A stretch of DNA of 64,000 nucleotides from Candidatus Heimdallarchaeota archaeon (GCA_016839945.1 JAEOTE010000007.1:85959-149958), one strand, 5' to 3'. Shown: positions 47,831-58,191, counted from the first letter of the stretch. Program-made: numbers and translations. Notes: generated from the sequence alone by a model not told the origin.

Positions 47831-49183
47831 ATGGACTCCAATTCTTCAAAACCTGTTTCTGTTAAAGCAAATTATGTTGTTCCAGATGACGTTGAACTCC
47901 CCAATTTTGATTTCGAGAACCTTATAATAGAGCACTATAAGAAATATCCTAGAACAGCTGCTCTAGTGGAGAATCCCACATATGTTAAAGCTATAATGCA
48001 ACCTTTTAGAAAGTTTTACTTGGTCCCTTTAGCTTTATTTAAACTAAAACTAAACACAATTCTTTCCTTGAGATGGAAAGAATATCTCAAGTTATGGATA
48101 TATGTTGTAATAATGTTTATACCAACATTACTTTTTACAATCATACCTTTAGAAAAAGCTTTTGAAGGTTTTTCAACAAGTAGATGGATTGCTGATATAC
48201 TTTTTAATGTAGGAATACCTATACTTATTGCTATTCTACTCTCATTGTTTTATTTGAAATACACACATGATGGATTTTTGGGATTAACTTTGGCAAAAAG
48301 AATTGAATGGCTAGAGAAACCTGTAAGGGAATATTATACAAAATATTATGATCGAAAACTTCCTAAGAACCCATTTATTATTTTAGCATCTCTTGCTACA
48401 GGAATTGGAATACAAATTCCATTGATACAGTTTTCAAATGCAAATGGGTATAATGCAGCTGCGGCTTTTGGAATCATTGCTTGTATCTTTAACCCTGTAC
48501 TATTCTATATTTTCTTCGTAGCCTCTTATTATATGATTATCAACACAAGATTGTATTCAAAAGTTCTCAAACCTATTAAGGATAGAATTAAAACATATAT
48601 GAAAGAATATGGAACTCTATTGAACAGAGAAAATTATGACATTATTTGGTCTTTGGGAGACAAATGGAGTAAAGGTCGTTCAATTCGTCAACTAGAAAAC
48701 ATTCCAACAGCAGGTATTCTATCTACTTTGATAATAATAATAGCTATGGGGATGGGTAATGCAAATGAACTAATTTATGCCTTAGCTGGTGAAATGCCTT
48801 TAGTTAATTTTGAATTTCTTTTCATCCATGTGGGGCAACCTGTAACAGTACTAGTAGTAACGATTTCAGCGCTTGTAGCTGCATTAATGGTATTAGTCGT
48901 TTTGTTACCTCTAATTATATTTCATTCTAGAATGAAGAAATTCAAAATCAAAGCTTTAATGGAACTTGATAATTATATTTTCGCAAATGTTGTTGAGTTT
49001 GAAATAAGGTATGCTGAAGTGGCTAAGCAAGAAAATGTAACAATGTTTCAGCTTCGTGAATACATAGCTTCAATGCGAACGTTTCCTATTTCAACTTCAA
49101 AGTTGTTTAGAACAATAATGGCGGTAATTATCTGGATCTTGAATATGTTGAAGATTATCAGATCAGTAGGAGGAGGATTATAG
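47831..49183 (+). CDS. Polytopic membrane protein immediately upstream of tubulin-like gene
   Basis: Several TM helices; stop codon abuts next ATG at 49184; ORF opens at 47813, ATG at 47831 preferred. Confidence 0.75.
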   Translation: MDSNSSKPVSVKANYVVPDDVELPNFDFENLIIEHYKKYPRTAALVENPTYVKAIMQPFRKFYLVPLALFKLKLNTILSLRWKEYLKLWIYVVIMFIPTLLFTIIPLEKAFEGFSTSRWIADILFNVGIPILIAILLSLFYLKYTHDGFLGLTLAKRIEWLEKPVREYYTKYYDRKLPKNPFIILASLATGIGIQIPLIQFSNANGYNAAAAFGIIACIFNPVLFYIFFVASYYMIINTRLYSKVLKPIKDRIKTYMKEYGTLLNRENYDIIWSLGDKWSKGRSIRQLENIPTAGILSTLIIIIAMGMGNANELIYALAGEMPLVNFEFLFIHVGQPVTVLVVTISALVAALMVLVVLLPLIIFHSRMKKFKIKALMELDNYIFANVVEFEIRYAEVAKQENVTMFQLREYIASMRTFPISTSKLFRTIMAVIIWILNMLKIIRSVGGGL

Positions 49184-50323
49184 ATGTCTTGGTTAAAACG
49201 CAAACTTTTCAAGAAGAAGATTTCTGTAGCTATTATTGGAGTAGGTAATGCTGGATGTAGAATAGGAGAACAAATTATTCATCACCTTAGGGAGAGCAAA
49301 ATCACAGTAAAATCATTAGCTATAAATCATGAAGATAATTTTCATCCAAAAATCAATAATTATTCAGATGAATTCTGGTTTGGATCAAAGAAGAATCTAT
49401 CATCAAACTATGAGTTAGAAGATGCAATGAGTGATTTGAAGAAAAAGGAAATAGATTTACGAGACAAACTTGAGAAAGTTGTTTTTTACAAACGAGATGA
49501 TAGAAGAAGTGATGATGATTTAGCTTTGCATCTTATTGTAGGAAGTGGAGGAGGTACTGGTAGTGCAGGATCTATGATTGCTAGTAATCTAATTACTGAT
49601 ATAGTAGGTGATCCCCCCACTGTAATCTTTGTAGTTCCTGAAAAAGATGAACCATCACTAGTTCAATATAACGCTGCAAAAGCTCTCTTCCACTTAGGAT
49701 TCGACTTAAAAGGTCCTTATTGCCCAGTAATTCTCTTTGATAATGAAAAACTATTGAATTTTTATTCAGATGAACAGATTGAGCAAGCTCTTGAAAAGAG
49801 TAATGAAATACTAGCAGAGACTTTAACAACTACAATTCTTGCTGCTTTACAAGAAAGCACTCATGAAGAGTATAATGCTAATCTCAAAGATTTCTTTAGC
49901 TCCTTCACAAGAGAAGCTAGAGGATTAGGAGTGATTGTTTCTCTTGACAAAGAATTTGAAACTTTAGAAATAGCTCAAAATATCAGATTTTCTGATCTTT
50001 TCTTCGGTGAATTAGATGAAAATTCAAGCTTGACAGCTGATGTAACAAGGGCAAAACTTGGATATTTAACAATTTCAACACCAACAACTTATCAATCAAC
50101 GTTCGAAACAAGAAAAATAGTAAAGAAATTTGAAAGAGGAGATATTAAAGCAGCTCTCAACTCGATAGATGAACCATTTCTTACAATTAGAGGAATCTTA
50201 ACAGGTATTCATCCGGATTATGTTGATCGGTTCTGGGAAATACTGGAAAAGGGAAGAGATAGCAGAAAAAATATTCTAGAAATTGAATCAAAAATAAGAG
50301 AATCCTATATAAGTTTAACATAG
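49184..50323 (+). CDS. Divergent tubulin/FtsZ-superfamily protein
   Basis: VAIIGVGNAGCRIGEQIIHHL (FtsZ GxGGxGxN-like) and LIVGSGGGTGSAGSMIASNL (tubulin/FtsZ G-box GGGTGSG/GGGTGTG). Confidence 0.85.
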   Translation: MSWLKRKLFKKKISVAIIGVGNAGCRIGEQIIHHLRESKITVKSLAINHEDNFHPKINNYSDEFWFGSKKNLSSNYELEDAMSDLKKKEIDLRDKLEKVVFYKRDDRRSDDDLALHLIVGSGGGTGSAGSMIASNLITDIVGDPPTVIFVVPEKDEPSLVQYNAAKALFHLGFDLKGPYCPVILFDNEKLLNFYSDEQIEQALEKSNEILAETLTTTILAALQESTHEEYNANLKDFFSSFTREARGLGVIVSLDKEFETLEIAQNIRFSDLFFGELDENSSLTADVTRAKLGYLTISTPTTYQSTFETRKIVKKFERGDIKAALNSIDEPFLTIRGILTGIHPDYVDRFWEILEKGRDSRKNILEIESKIRESYISLT

Positions 50324-50365
50324 ACGAAAAGGAAATCTCTTATAAACCACTTTGATGATAGAAAA

Positions 50366-51349
50366 TTGAACATAATGAGTGATAAGAGTATTTGCCCTAG
50401 TTGTAATAGGGAAATTAAACCTACATCAAAATTTTGTAAATTCTGTGGAGTAACACTGAAATCTTGCCCTTCATGTAATGAGTTTAATAAGGTGGAAGAT
50501 GCTTTTTGTGGGTCATGTGGAGAAGATATTAGCAAATTGATTATACCCATACCTCATAGAAAGGAAAGTGAAGATTCAGCTTATGCGCCAATAATTGAAG
50601 AAATAGAAGAAGGTGAAAAAAGACCAAAATTAGTAGTTTGGCCACCACAATATGCAGAGGCTAGACCACAAATACAACCAAAACCTACTCCTGAATTATT
50701 TGAAGAGGGAACCCAATATGAACCTACAAAAGTTCAATATCAGTATAGTAAAGTTAAACCAATTGGATTTTTAGGAGGACCATTACCAACTTCGAATGTT
50801 CTAAGTGTAACACTTGAAGCTTTTGGACTAGCGTTAGCTCTTGTGGCAGCTGGAATTGTGATTGTAAGCATTGGTTTTGCATTCTTCGAGTATCTAGTGT
50901 TTCCAGTAATAACTGGAATTTTGGGAGGAGCTCTACTCTTATCCGCACCATTTTTTGGAATCTATTATGTGAGTTCTAACTGGCTTTACAAAGCTTTTCA
51001 AATCAAGAGACCTGTAAAAATAAGAACAGTAATCCTGAATTATACATTAGGAACATTGTTATTTGCCATATTTGGTATGATGTTAGCACCAATCTTTATA
51101 CAAGGAGGAGCACTAGCTATTACTTTTTCAGTAGTAGGTGGAATAGTATATCTTATGGGATTAATAGTAATTCCATTAAAAGCATATCTTGCTGATTTGG
51201 TTTATGTTAAAGCTGCAATGAAGCATAGAGATAAAGAAGAGGAAGATAAAGCACAAGAAGAAAAAGACGTTGAAGAAATAGAGAAAAAAGAAGAGAAGGG
51301 AAAAAAGGAAGTTAAAACTTCTAAGAAGAAAAAGGAGAAGAAAAAGTAG
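50366..51349 (+). CDS. Double zinc-ribbon membrane protein with Lys/Glu-rich C-terminal tail
   Basis: CPSCNREIKPTSKFCKFCG..LKSCPSCNEFNKVEDAFCGSCGED; TM helices; KEEEDKAQEEKDVEEIEKKEEKGKK tail. Confidence 0.8.
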   Translation: MNIMSDKSICPSCNREIKPTSKFCKFCGVTLKSCPSCNEFNKVEDAFCGSCGEDISKLIIPIPHRKESEDSAYAPIIEEIEEGEKRPKLVVWPPQYAEARPQIQPKPTPELFEEGTQYEPTKVQYQYSKVKPIGFLGGPLPTSNVLSVTLEAFGLALALVAAGIVIVSIGFAFFEYLVFPVITGILGGALLLSAPFFGIYYVSSNWLYKAFQIKRPVKIRTVILNYTLGTLLFAIFGMMLAPIFIQGGALAITFSVVGGIVYLMGLIVIPLKAYLADLVYVKAAMKHRDKEEEDKAQEEKDVEEIEKKEEKGKKEVKTSKKKKEKKK

Positions 51350-51416
51350 AATATCATAATAGTCATATTCATCGAAAAAAATAAATAGGTTTTACCTTTG
51401 AATGGAGTGAGTAAAA

Positions 51417-51986
51417 ATGAGTGAAAACACTTCTGATGCAATTTATAAAATAATTAAAGAAAGAAGAAGTATTAGATCCTTTAAGGATCAAGAAATTCCT
51501 GAAAGTAACATCAAAAAAATCTTAGAAGCGGGTTGGATGGCTCCTAGTGCAGGAAATAGACAACCTGTGGAATTAATTATTGTGAAAGATAAAGCAACAA
51601 AACAAAAATTATCAGCACAAAGATTTGTAGATGAATCTCCTTTACTAATTGCTGTAGTTGTTAATCTGGAACGAACAAAGTCTAGATATGGTGAAAGAGG
51701 ACAAAGGATGTATATTTATCATGATTCAGGAGCTGCAATTCAGAACATGTTACTTATGAGTAAATCATTAGGTTTAGGATCATGTTGGATAGGAGCTTTT
51801 AATGACGAAAGAGTATCAAGGTTTCTTGAATTACCTGAACATGTTTTACCTATGGCCTTGATTACTATTGGTTATCCAAACGAAGATCCAGATCTTCCTA
51901 GAAAGATACCTTTAGACAAAATAACACATGAAGAAAAATATGAGGAGCAAAAAATCAAAGATTATCTAATGTCTCTTGTTGATTAG
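51417..51986 (+). CDS. Nitroreductase family protein
   Basis: IIKERRSIRSFKDQEIPESNIKKILEAGWMAPSAGNRQPVELI; GLGSCWIGAF. Confidence 0.92.
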   Translation: MSENTSDAIYKIIKERRSIRSFKDQEIPESNIKKILEAGWMAPSAGNRQPVELIIVKDKATKQKLSAQRFVDESPLLIAVVVNLERTKSRYGERGQRMYIYHDSGAAIQNMLLMSKSLGLGSCWIGAFNDERVSRFLELPEHVLPMALITIGYPNEDPDLPRKIPLDKITHEEKYEEQKIKDYLMSLVD

Positions 51987-51998
51987 CTTTGAGTTTTT

Positions 51999-52583
51999 TT
52001 ACCCTATTTTTTGCAAAAGTTTTACTTTCTGAGCGGAATCATCAGTTTCCACAATTCCATTATTGCGTAAATCATGCAAAGCTCTGATGATAGCTGCAGG
52101 GGTAAAACCTGTTGTTTTAACTAGTTCATCTCGTGTCCATTCTTCTTTATCAGCAACACCTTGAAGGAGAAGGAGAATTTTAGTATGAGGATTTGCAGCA
52201 AAAACTTTCTCAAATAGAATTGTATAAATTGCTAATAACTCTTGGAGATCTATTTCTTGTGCTCTTTCTTGAGTCATTTCTTCATACATTTTTCTAAGAC
52301 CTGACATCTGCTCTTCAACGCTTTGTAGCTGTGCTTTATATTCTGCTGCTTCTTTTTGTAACCCTGTTACTTTACCGTCTTTTGAATTGTATTCATCTTG
52401 AAGTTGTGTAAACTTATTATCGATTTCCTTTAGTCTATTTTTTAAATCAGCATTTTCTTTTACTATGTCGTCAGAGAAATTTGATAGTTTTGAGAGAACT
52501 GAAGGTAATTTTTCAAACTTATCTTTGATTTGTGAATAAAGCTCAATGAATTCTTCTAGAGGAGTTTTACCAGTTGCTTCCAT
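51999..52583 (-). CDS. Coiled-coil protein with C-terminal winged-helix-like domain
   Basis: Heptads KNRLKEIDNKFTQLQDEY...; WTRDELVKTTGFTPAAIIRALHDLRNNGIVETDD. Confidence 0.75.
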   Translation of the reverse strand: MEATGKTPLEEFIELYSQIKDKFEKLPSVLSKLSNFSDDIVKENADLKNRLKEIDNKFTQLQDEYNSKDGKVTGLQKEAAEYKAQLQSVEEQMSGLRKMYEEMTQERAQEIDLQELLAIYTILFEKVFAANPHTKILLLLQGVADKEEWTRDELVKTTGFTPAAIIRALHDLRNNGIVETDDSAQKVKLLQKIG

Positions 52584-52684
52584 AATGGTTACTTATTTCA
52601 TAAAACACTATTTTAACTTTATGTCCGTTTAATGGATTCTCACATGCGAAAATTTATTATAGAATCTTTTTTAGCAGTTGAGAT

Positions 52685-53389
52685 ATGGATACAATTATTC
52701 TTTGTGGGGGTCTAGGCACACGAATCAGAACTATAACAAAAGATAGTCTACCTAAAGCTATGATTCAATTATCAGGTAAAACGATTTTAGAATGGGAACT
52801 CAATTGGCTGAGAAAGAATAATATTCAGCATGCAATTTTAGCTGTTAGGCACCTTGCTGCATATATAGAAGAGCAATTTGGTAGAGTATATGAAACTGAA
52901 TATGGTGAGATAGAGATTAGTTATAGTATAGAAAGGGAGAAATTGGGATCAGGAGGAGCAGTTCTTTTAGCTAATCAATTTGTCTCAAGCAAAAATGCAA
53001 TCATAATGAATGGAGATATAATTACAAATTTTGATCTTTCTGAGATGATAACGATGCACATTACTAGTGAAATTGAAGGAACTATTGCAGTTGTAAAAAT
53101 GCGAAGTCCTTATGGCATCGTTGAAATAGAAGATAAGAAAAAAATATCGGAATTTAGAGAAAAGCCTATTCTTGATCATTGGATTCATGCAGGGGTGGAT
53201 GTTTTTGCCAAAGATGTTCTTGAATCATTCCCAGAGAAAGGTCAAATGGAAGAGACTATTTTTGTAGAAATGGCTGAAAAGAAGGAACTTATTGCTTATA
53301 GAGTAAACCCAGAATATTATTGGAGAAGTATAGATAATCCAAAAGATCTGCAAGAAGCAGAGAAAGAGTGGAAAGGATTAGATGGATAA
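52685..53389 (+). CDS. Sugar nucleotidyltransferase (NTP_transferase family)
   Basis: MDTIILCGGLGTRIRTITKDSLPKAMIQLSGKTILEW; MNGDIITNFD. Confidence 0.93.
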   Translation: MDTIILCGGLGTRIRTITKDSLPKAMIQLSGKTILEWELNWLRKNNIQHAILAVRHLAAYIEEQFGRVYETEYGEIEISYSIEREKLGSGGAVLLANQFVSSKNAIIMNGDIITNFDLSEMITMHITSEIEGTIAVVKMRSPYGIVEIEDKKKISEFREKPILDHWIHAGVDVFAKDVLESFPEKGQMEETIFVEMAEKKELIAYRVNPEYYWRSIDNPKDLQEAEKEWKGLDG

Positions 53390-54211
53390 TAACGGACTAT
53401 TTTGAGATGGATCCCAATCAAACCTTTTTTGATAAAAAGAGTTCTTAAATCCTAAATTTTGATAGAGTTTTTCAGCTCCACTTCCCCTTTGAACCTGCAA
53501 ACAGAAATTTGCTGAAGGATTATCATCTATTACTGATTTCATATAGTTGGACATCATAATCTTAGCATACCCTCTTCTACGATAGCGGTGTCTAGTACCA
53601 ACACCATAAAAACCGTGAAATGGGAGATTTTTATGTGTACAAAAGCATCCAACATCTTTTCCATCAACATATCCTATGTAGAATTCTACTTGGTTTTCAA
53701 TTTGAGTTGTAACCATTTGCGAAATATATTTTCGAAGATGTTTTGGATAACTAAAAGAATCAAAAAAAACATCAACCCATTTACTCAATTTCTTGGAAGA
53801 GAGTAATTCTAATTCCAACAGATTATTAGGGATTAGGAATGAATTCTCATCACTTTTCCAAGTCATCAGAGAGATGTCTTGATAAAACGCTATGAATTTT
53901 TTCTGACGAAGTATCTTCGAATTAGTCTGAAATAAATCATCAACATAGTGCTTAATTATAAAATATTCCTTACCATCAGAAAAGAATGAAAAAGAGAAAT
54001 TAAGGAATTCTGAGAAGTTCTTTTCTCCATATAATGTAGGAGTTACATAACTGTAAGTTTCAATTGATTTATTCTTGATAAAATAGCCTAATTCATTTTT
54101 TACACTTTCAGAGTCTGGCATGAAGTAATAGAACTCATATTCATTTAAATCAAGAAACATCCTATCTTCATTTAAGTTTTCATTATTTTTCATTCTTCTA
54201 ATCTTTATCAT
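53378..54211 (-). CDS. GNAT-family N-acetyltransferase
   Basis: GFYGVGTRHRYRRRGYAKIMMSNYMKSV...CLQVQRGSGAEKLYQNLGFKN. Confidence 0.85.
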   Translation of the reverse strand: MIKIRRMKNNENLNEDRMFLDLNEYEFYYFMPDSESVKNELGYFIKNKSIETYSYVTPTLYGEKNFSEFLNFSFSFFSDGKEYFIIKHYVDDLFQTNSKILRQKKFIAFYQDISLMTWKSDENSFLIPNNLLELELLSSKKLSKWVDVFFDSFSYPKHLRKYISQMVTTQIENQVEFYIGYVDGKDVGCFCTHKNLPFHGFYGVGTRHRYRRRGYAKIMMSNYMKSVIDDNPSANFCLQVQRGSGAEKLYQNLGFKNSFYQKRFDWDPSQNSPLLSI

Positions 54212-54311
54212 TTTCTGGAAAAATAAATGTATCCTTTCATTTCAAATTAGAAGTTTTTTTCATTTAGCAAAAAACATTTAAAGCAACAAATTCTTTGCAG
54301 TTTGAAATCGT

Positions 54312-54611
54312 ATGAGTTCTAAATGGAAAGAAGAAACCAGAAAGGATTTCATTAAAAACACTGTTCGTGGTGTCATAGGAGTTTTAATTCTAGTTATTCT
54401 ATTGGTTATTAAATTAACTTGGGAAGGAATATATAATTGGTTTTATACAAAAGTAGCTCCAGGTGCAAACACATCAGGGGGAATGTGGCAAGATCCACTC
54501 TTATTATTTAGTCTATTACTACTTATTCCTGTTTTAGCCTGTGGAGTGGCTTTAACTATAAGTGGAGGATGGAAGGCATATAGATTAGCTGTTCCACCAA
54601 AAGAAGAATAA
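54312..54611 (+). CDS. Small membrane protein (two TM)
   Basis: 99 aa, hydrophobic segments VIGVLILVILLVIKL and LLLFSLLLLIPVLACGVALTI. Confidence 0.6.
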   Translation: MSSKWKEETRKDFIKNTVRGVIGVLILVILLVIKLTWEGIYNWFYTKVAPGANTSGGMWQDPLLLFSLLLLIPVLACGVALTISGGWKAYRLAVPPKEE

Positions 54612-54678
54612 ACTTACTTTAGGTTTTAAATCTATTTCATACAGAAAAGTAATTATTTTTGATTTTTTAGCATCAAGT

Positions 54679-55128
54679 ATGGAAAGAATAGATAAGAATC
54701 TGGAGTATAATGAATTCTGCTTTGGTTGCGGAGAAGACAACCCAATAGGTGCAAAACTTGATTTTTTCAAAATTTCTGATGATAGTGTAAAATCTAATTT
54801 TCTTGTTCCAGATACTTGGTGTGGTTGGGGAAAAATTATTCACGGTGGTTTACAGACCGTCTTACTAGACGAAGTATCTGCATGGGTTATTGTAGCATTA
54901 CTTAAAGAACAAGGATTAACAATTAAGGCTCAAATAGAGTTTTTCAAACCTTTATATGTGGAAGAAGAAGTGGAAATTCTAGGTAAGGTTGAAAAAGTAG
55001 ATGAGCGAGACATAACAATAACTAGTGTATTAAAAAACAAAACTGGAGAAACATGTACTAAAGGGACATTTGTTTATAGAAAAGTTGAGATGGATAAAAT
55101 CAAAAAAGTTGCTAAGATCCCGCTTTAG
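54679..55128 (+). CDS. PaaI-type hotdog thioesterase
   Basis: CFGCGEDNPIGAKLDF...GWGKIIHGGLQTVLLDEVSAWV. Confidence 0.88.
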   Translation: MERIDKNLEYNEFCFGCGEDNPIGAKLDFFKISDDSVKSNFLVPDTWCGWGKIIHGGLQTVLLDEVSAWVIVALLKEQGLTIKAQIEFFKPLYVEEEVEILGKVEKVDERDITITSVLKNKTGETCTKGTFVYRKVEMDKIKKVAKIPL

Positions 55129-55337
55129 CAACTATCATGAAATATAGCTACAGTTGGACAGGATGTTACACATGCGCAACATTCTATACAATCATCTACG
55201 TTATCTGCATAGGATTTACCATCCTTAATAACAAATACATCTGAAGGACAAACATCCACACAATCAGCAGCTCCTGTGCATTTATCAAAATCGATTTTTA
55301 TTACCCAATCATCTGAAACAAATTCTTTAACTGACAT
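55125..55337 (-). CDS. 4Fe-4S ferredoxin
   Basis: CTGAADCVDVCPSDVF...CIECCACVTSCPTVAI. Confidence 0.9.
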   Translation of the reverse strand: MSVKEFVSDDWVIKIDFDKCTGAADCVDVCPSDVFVIKDGKSYADNVDDCIECCACVTSCPTVAIFHDSC

Positions 55338-55397
55338 AATTATCAGAATGTGTTCTGTTTCCTTGCTTTTATATTTTCCTCCATGTCGTATAGATTT

Positions 55398-55817
55398 CTA
55401 GCAAAGACCGCAAGGAACTAGTGTAGGTACTGTTGCTGCAAGAATGGTGAAAATTATCTGTAGAATAGAAATTACAAGTAAACTGTAAAGCAAAATCTTA
55501 GAAATAGGTAAAGTGAATTCTTCATTTCCTTTCTTAATAAAATATGTATGTATTGAAAAAGCGAATATACCTCCTAGTGATAAAACAAAGGAGAATATTG
55601 CACCAATTACACTTGCTAGATAGAATTCTATCATTCCATATAAGATCAAAGCAAGCATTGGAATGTGGATAATAACAAAGAGAGTAATTCCTCCTTTCAT
55701 TTTGAATAATTCCCACTCTTTCCAATATGCTGATTCAATCTCATGACAGATTAATAATATTGCATTAACGAAATATAACCAAAAAGCAATTATCAGGGCA
55801 ATTTCTGAAAAAACCAT
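55398..55817 (-). CDS. Four-TM membrane protein
   Basis: Hydrophobic helices; CHEIESAYWKEWELF motif between TM1 and TM2. Confidence 0.6.
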   Translation of the reverse strand: MVFSEIALIIAFWLYFVNAILLICHEIESAYWKEWELFKMKGGITLFVIIHIPMLALILYGMIEFYLASVIGAIFSFVLSLGGIFAFSIHTYFIKKGNEEFTLPISKILLYSLLVISILQIIFTILAATVPTLVPCGLC

Positions 55818-55899
55818 AATATAAGATAACTTTACTAAAAAATAAGTTTTACTTAAAAATGCGCAAAGTATTTGATATCATACATAATATGTTATATTT

Positions 55900-56652
55900 A
55901 TGAGATTTGAAGATAAAAAAGTAATAATAACTGGGGCTAGTTCAGGAATAGGAAGAGCAACAGCAATCAAATTTAGGAAAGAAGGTGCAGAAGTTCTCCT
56001 AGTTGCAAGATCAGAAGATGTATTGAAGGATTTAGCATCAGAGTTAAATTCTATGTCTCTAGCAATGGATCTTACAGCAAACAAAGCCGCGGAATTGATT
56101 ATTGGTGAAGCAACTCTCCTTTGGGGTAAAATTGATGTTTTAGTTAATGCTGCAGGAATTATTAAATCTGGAACAATTCTTGATACAACCATTGAAGATT
56201 TTGACTATATGATGAATTTAAATCTCCGTTCAATTTTCCATTTAATGCAAACTGCTATCCCTTTTCTTAAAGAAACAAAGGGGAATATTGTGAATATATC
56301 TAGTGTAACTGGAATCAGAGCTTTTCCAAACATATTAGCTTACTGTGTTAGTAAAGCCGCTTTAGATCATCTTACAAGATGTTCAGCATTAGAACTAGCT
56401 CAGTTTGGAGTCAGAGTTAATGCAGTAAATCCTGGAGTTGTAATAACTAATTTGCACAAAGCAAGTGGAATGTCTGTAGAAGATTATGCGAAATTTTTAG
56501 TACATAGTGAAACAACCCACCCACTTGGAAGAGCAGGGACAGCTGAAGAAATAGCAGATTTGATTCTGTTTTTAGCATCAAATAAGGCTAGTTGGATTAC
56601 TGGAGAAACAGTTAGTATAGATGGAGGAAGATTCCTTACTTGTTTACGTTAG
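55900..56652 (+). CDS. Short-chain dehydrogenase/reductase
   Basis: VIITGASSGIGRATAIKF; NAAG; NISSVTGIRAFPNILAYCVSKAALDHLT; SIDGGRF. Confidence 0.95.
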   Translation: MRFEDKKVIITGASSGIGRATAIKFRKEGAEVLLVARSEDVLKDLASELNSMSLAMDLTANKAAELIIGEATLLWGKIDVLVNAAGIIKSGTILDTTIEDFDYMMNLNLRSIFHLMQTAIPFLKETKGNIVNISSVTGIRAFPNILAYCVSKAALDHLTRCSALELAQFGVRVNAVNPGVVITNLHKASGMSVEDYAKFLVHSETTHPLGRAGTAEEIADLILFLASNKASWITGETVSIDGGRFLTCLR

Positions 56653-58100
56653 CTTAAACTAAACTTTACTCCTAAGCCTTTTTGTATTACATCAGAATGA
56701 AATGAATTGAATTCATCAGGCTTTTCAGTATGTATAGGCATAACATATTTAGGATTAATTTTCTGAATCATTTCCTTAATATCATAACCAGAAGCATGTC
56801 CTGAACAATGAACTTGTTCATAAGGATGCATTCCAAAGAACATCAACCAGTTTATAGCTTTTTTAAGGTCTAACTCCATTTCTTCATCGACAGGTTCAGT
56901 TACAGATCGAATGAAAATGGATCCTTCTTGAGGATTAATGTCAAACAAATTTTTTAATTCAAAGAAATCACATCTATATACGAAATCCTTAGGATTTTTA
57001 CTTATATCATCAGCTGTGACACTATTTGTTCTATCAATAAGCTTATTTTCCCAATACAGGTAATCTCTCATTTGTATCTCTACAGGATAATTAATATCGT
57101 TTAGAATACCCCATCTCTTTTTAGGTATAAAGATACTAATTTCATCAATAGTTGGCATATTTTTTACACCATTCTCCTCAAGAACTCCTAATGTGTAAGC
57201 TTGTTTTAGATTAACAACTAAGGATCTATCAGCATGTTTAGCTGCTTCAATAAATGAACGCATACGATCCATATCTCGAACAGGAAAATTGACTGTTATT
57301 AATCCAGGAACATTTTCCACTAATGAAAATAGTTTTTGTTGAAGATCCATTTCACCGAAAGAAGTTGGTTCTTCAATATTAGTTCCTTCACTAATGATTA
57401 GAACAGGATCAAAGGATTTAGCTTTTTCTACAAAAAAGTCACTTTCAGTACCTCTACGTCCATGAAAACGGATATCCCCTGTATAAACAATAGCTCCTTC
57501 ACTGGTTTCAATAATAAAAGAATTAGCTCCAGGTACAGAATGATCAACAGGATAAGTATGAATAGTAAAATCATCAATTTTTGTCGTTGTTTCAAGGATA
57601 TTAAATTCCCTTTTTATCCTAGAATCTTTATCTTTAACTAGTTTCGAAGAATCTCTTTTACTAGGTCTGAGTTTGAAAGCTTCTTTGATAAAAGTATATT
57701 CATGAAAACCAAAAGCAGTTTCCTCAAGTGCTTGAAGAATAGCTTTACAGCCTATAGAACAGAAAACAGGAATATCAGGTCTGATGAATGATAGAAAACC
57801 TGCATGATCTAAATGAGGATGCGAAAGAACAATTCCATCAAATTTAGGTTCTTTTGAACTTTCTCGCAAACGTCTTTCATAGTCTGGCCGATATAAACCA
57901 TCTAAATCAGGTAACAAACCTAATTTTAGAAAATCACTAATATAATTCCATTTTCGTGGTTGAAGATAGGGTGTAAAAAAATCTCCCCATCGTCCAAAAC
58001 TTAAACCAAAATCAAAGAAGATTCTGGTATCTCCATCTTCTATTAGAATCTTATTTCCACCAATTTCTCCTACTGCACCATGAAGTGTTATTTGTGTCAT
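56649..58100 (-). CDS. Metallo-beta-lactamase fold hydrolase (RNase J/beta-CASP-like); ORF opens at 58262 but start at 58100 preferred
   Basis: MTQITLHGAVGEIGGNKILIEDG; VLSHPHLDHAGFL; HSVPGANSFIIETSEGAIVYTGDIRFHG; CSGHASGYDIKEM; MPIHTEKP. Confidence 0.88.
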   Translation of the reverse strand: MTQITLHGAVGEIGGNKILIEDGDTRIFFDFGLSFGRWGDFFTPYLQPRKWNYISDFLKLGLLPDLDGLYRPDYERRLRESSKEPKFDGIVLSHPHLDHAGFLSFIRPDIPVFCSIGCKAILQALEETAFGFHEYTFIKEAFKLRPSKRDSSKLVKDKDSRIKREFNILETTTKIDDFTIHTYPVDHSVPGANSFIIETSEGAIVYTGDIRFHGRRGTESDFFVEKAKSFDPVLIISEGTNIEEPTSFGEMDLQQKLFSLVENVPGLITVNFPVRDMDRMRSFIEAAKHADRSLVVNLKQAYTLGVLEENGVKNMPTIDEISIFIPKKRWGILNDINYPVEIQMRDYLYWENKLIDRTNSVTADDISKNPKDFVYRCDFFELKNLFDINPQEGSIFIRSVTEPVDEEMELDLKKAINWLMFFGMHPYEQVHCSGHASGYDIKEMIQKINPKYVMPIHTEKPDEFNSFHSDVIQKGLGVKFSLS

Positions 58101-58191
58101 CAGTAATATATAAATTAAGTAAATATAAAAAATATAGCTAGAAGAAGGATTCCAAAAAGTTCTAATATAATCCATACTTAAAAGGACTAGA

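Noticed and set aside
51202-51441. Antisense Phe/Ser-rich 79-aa ORF
   Set aside because: Complement of the Lys/Glu-rich tail of the zinc-ribbon membrane protein
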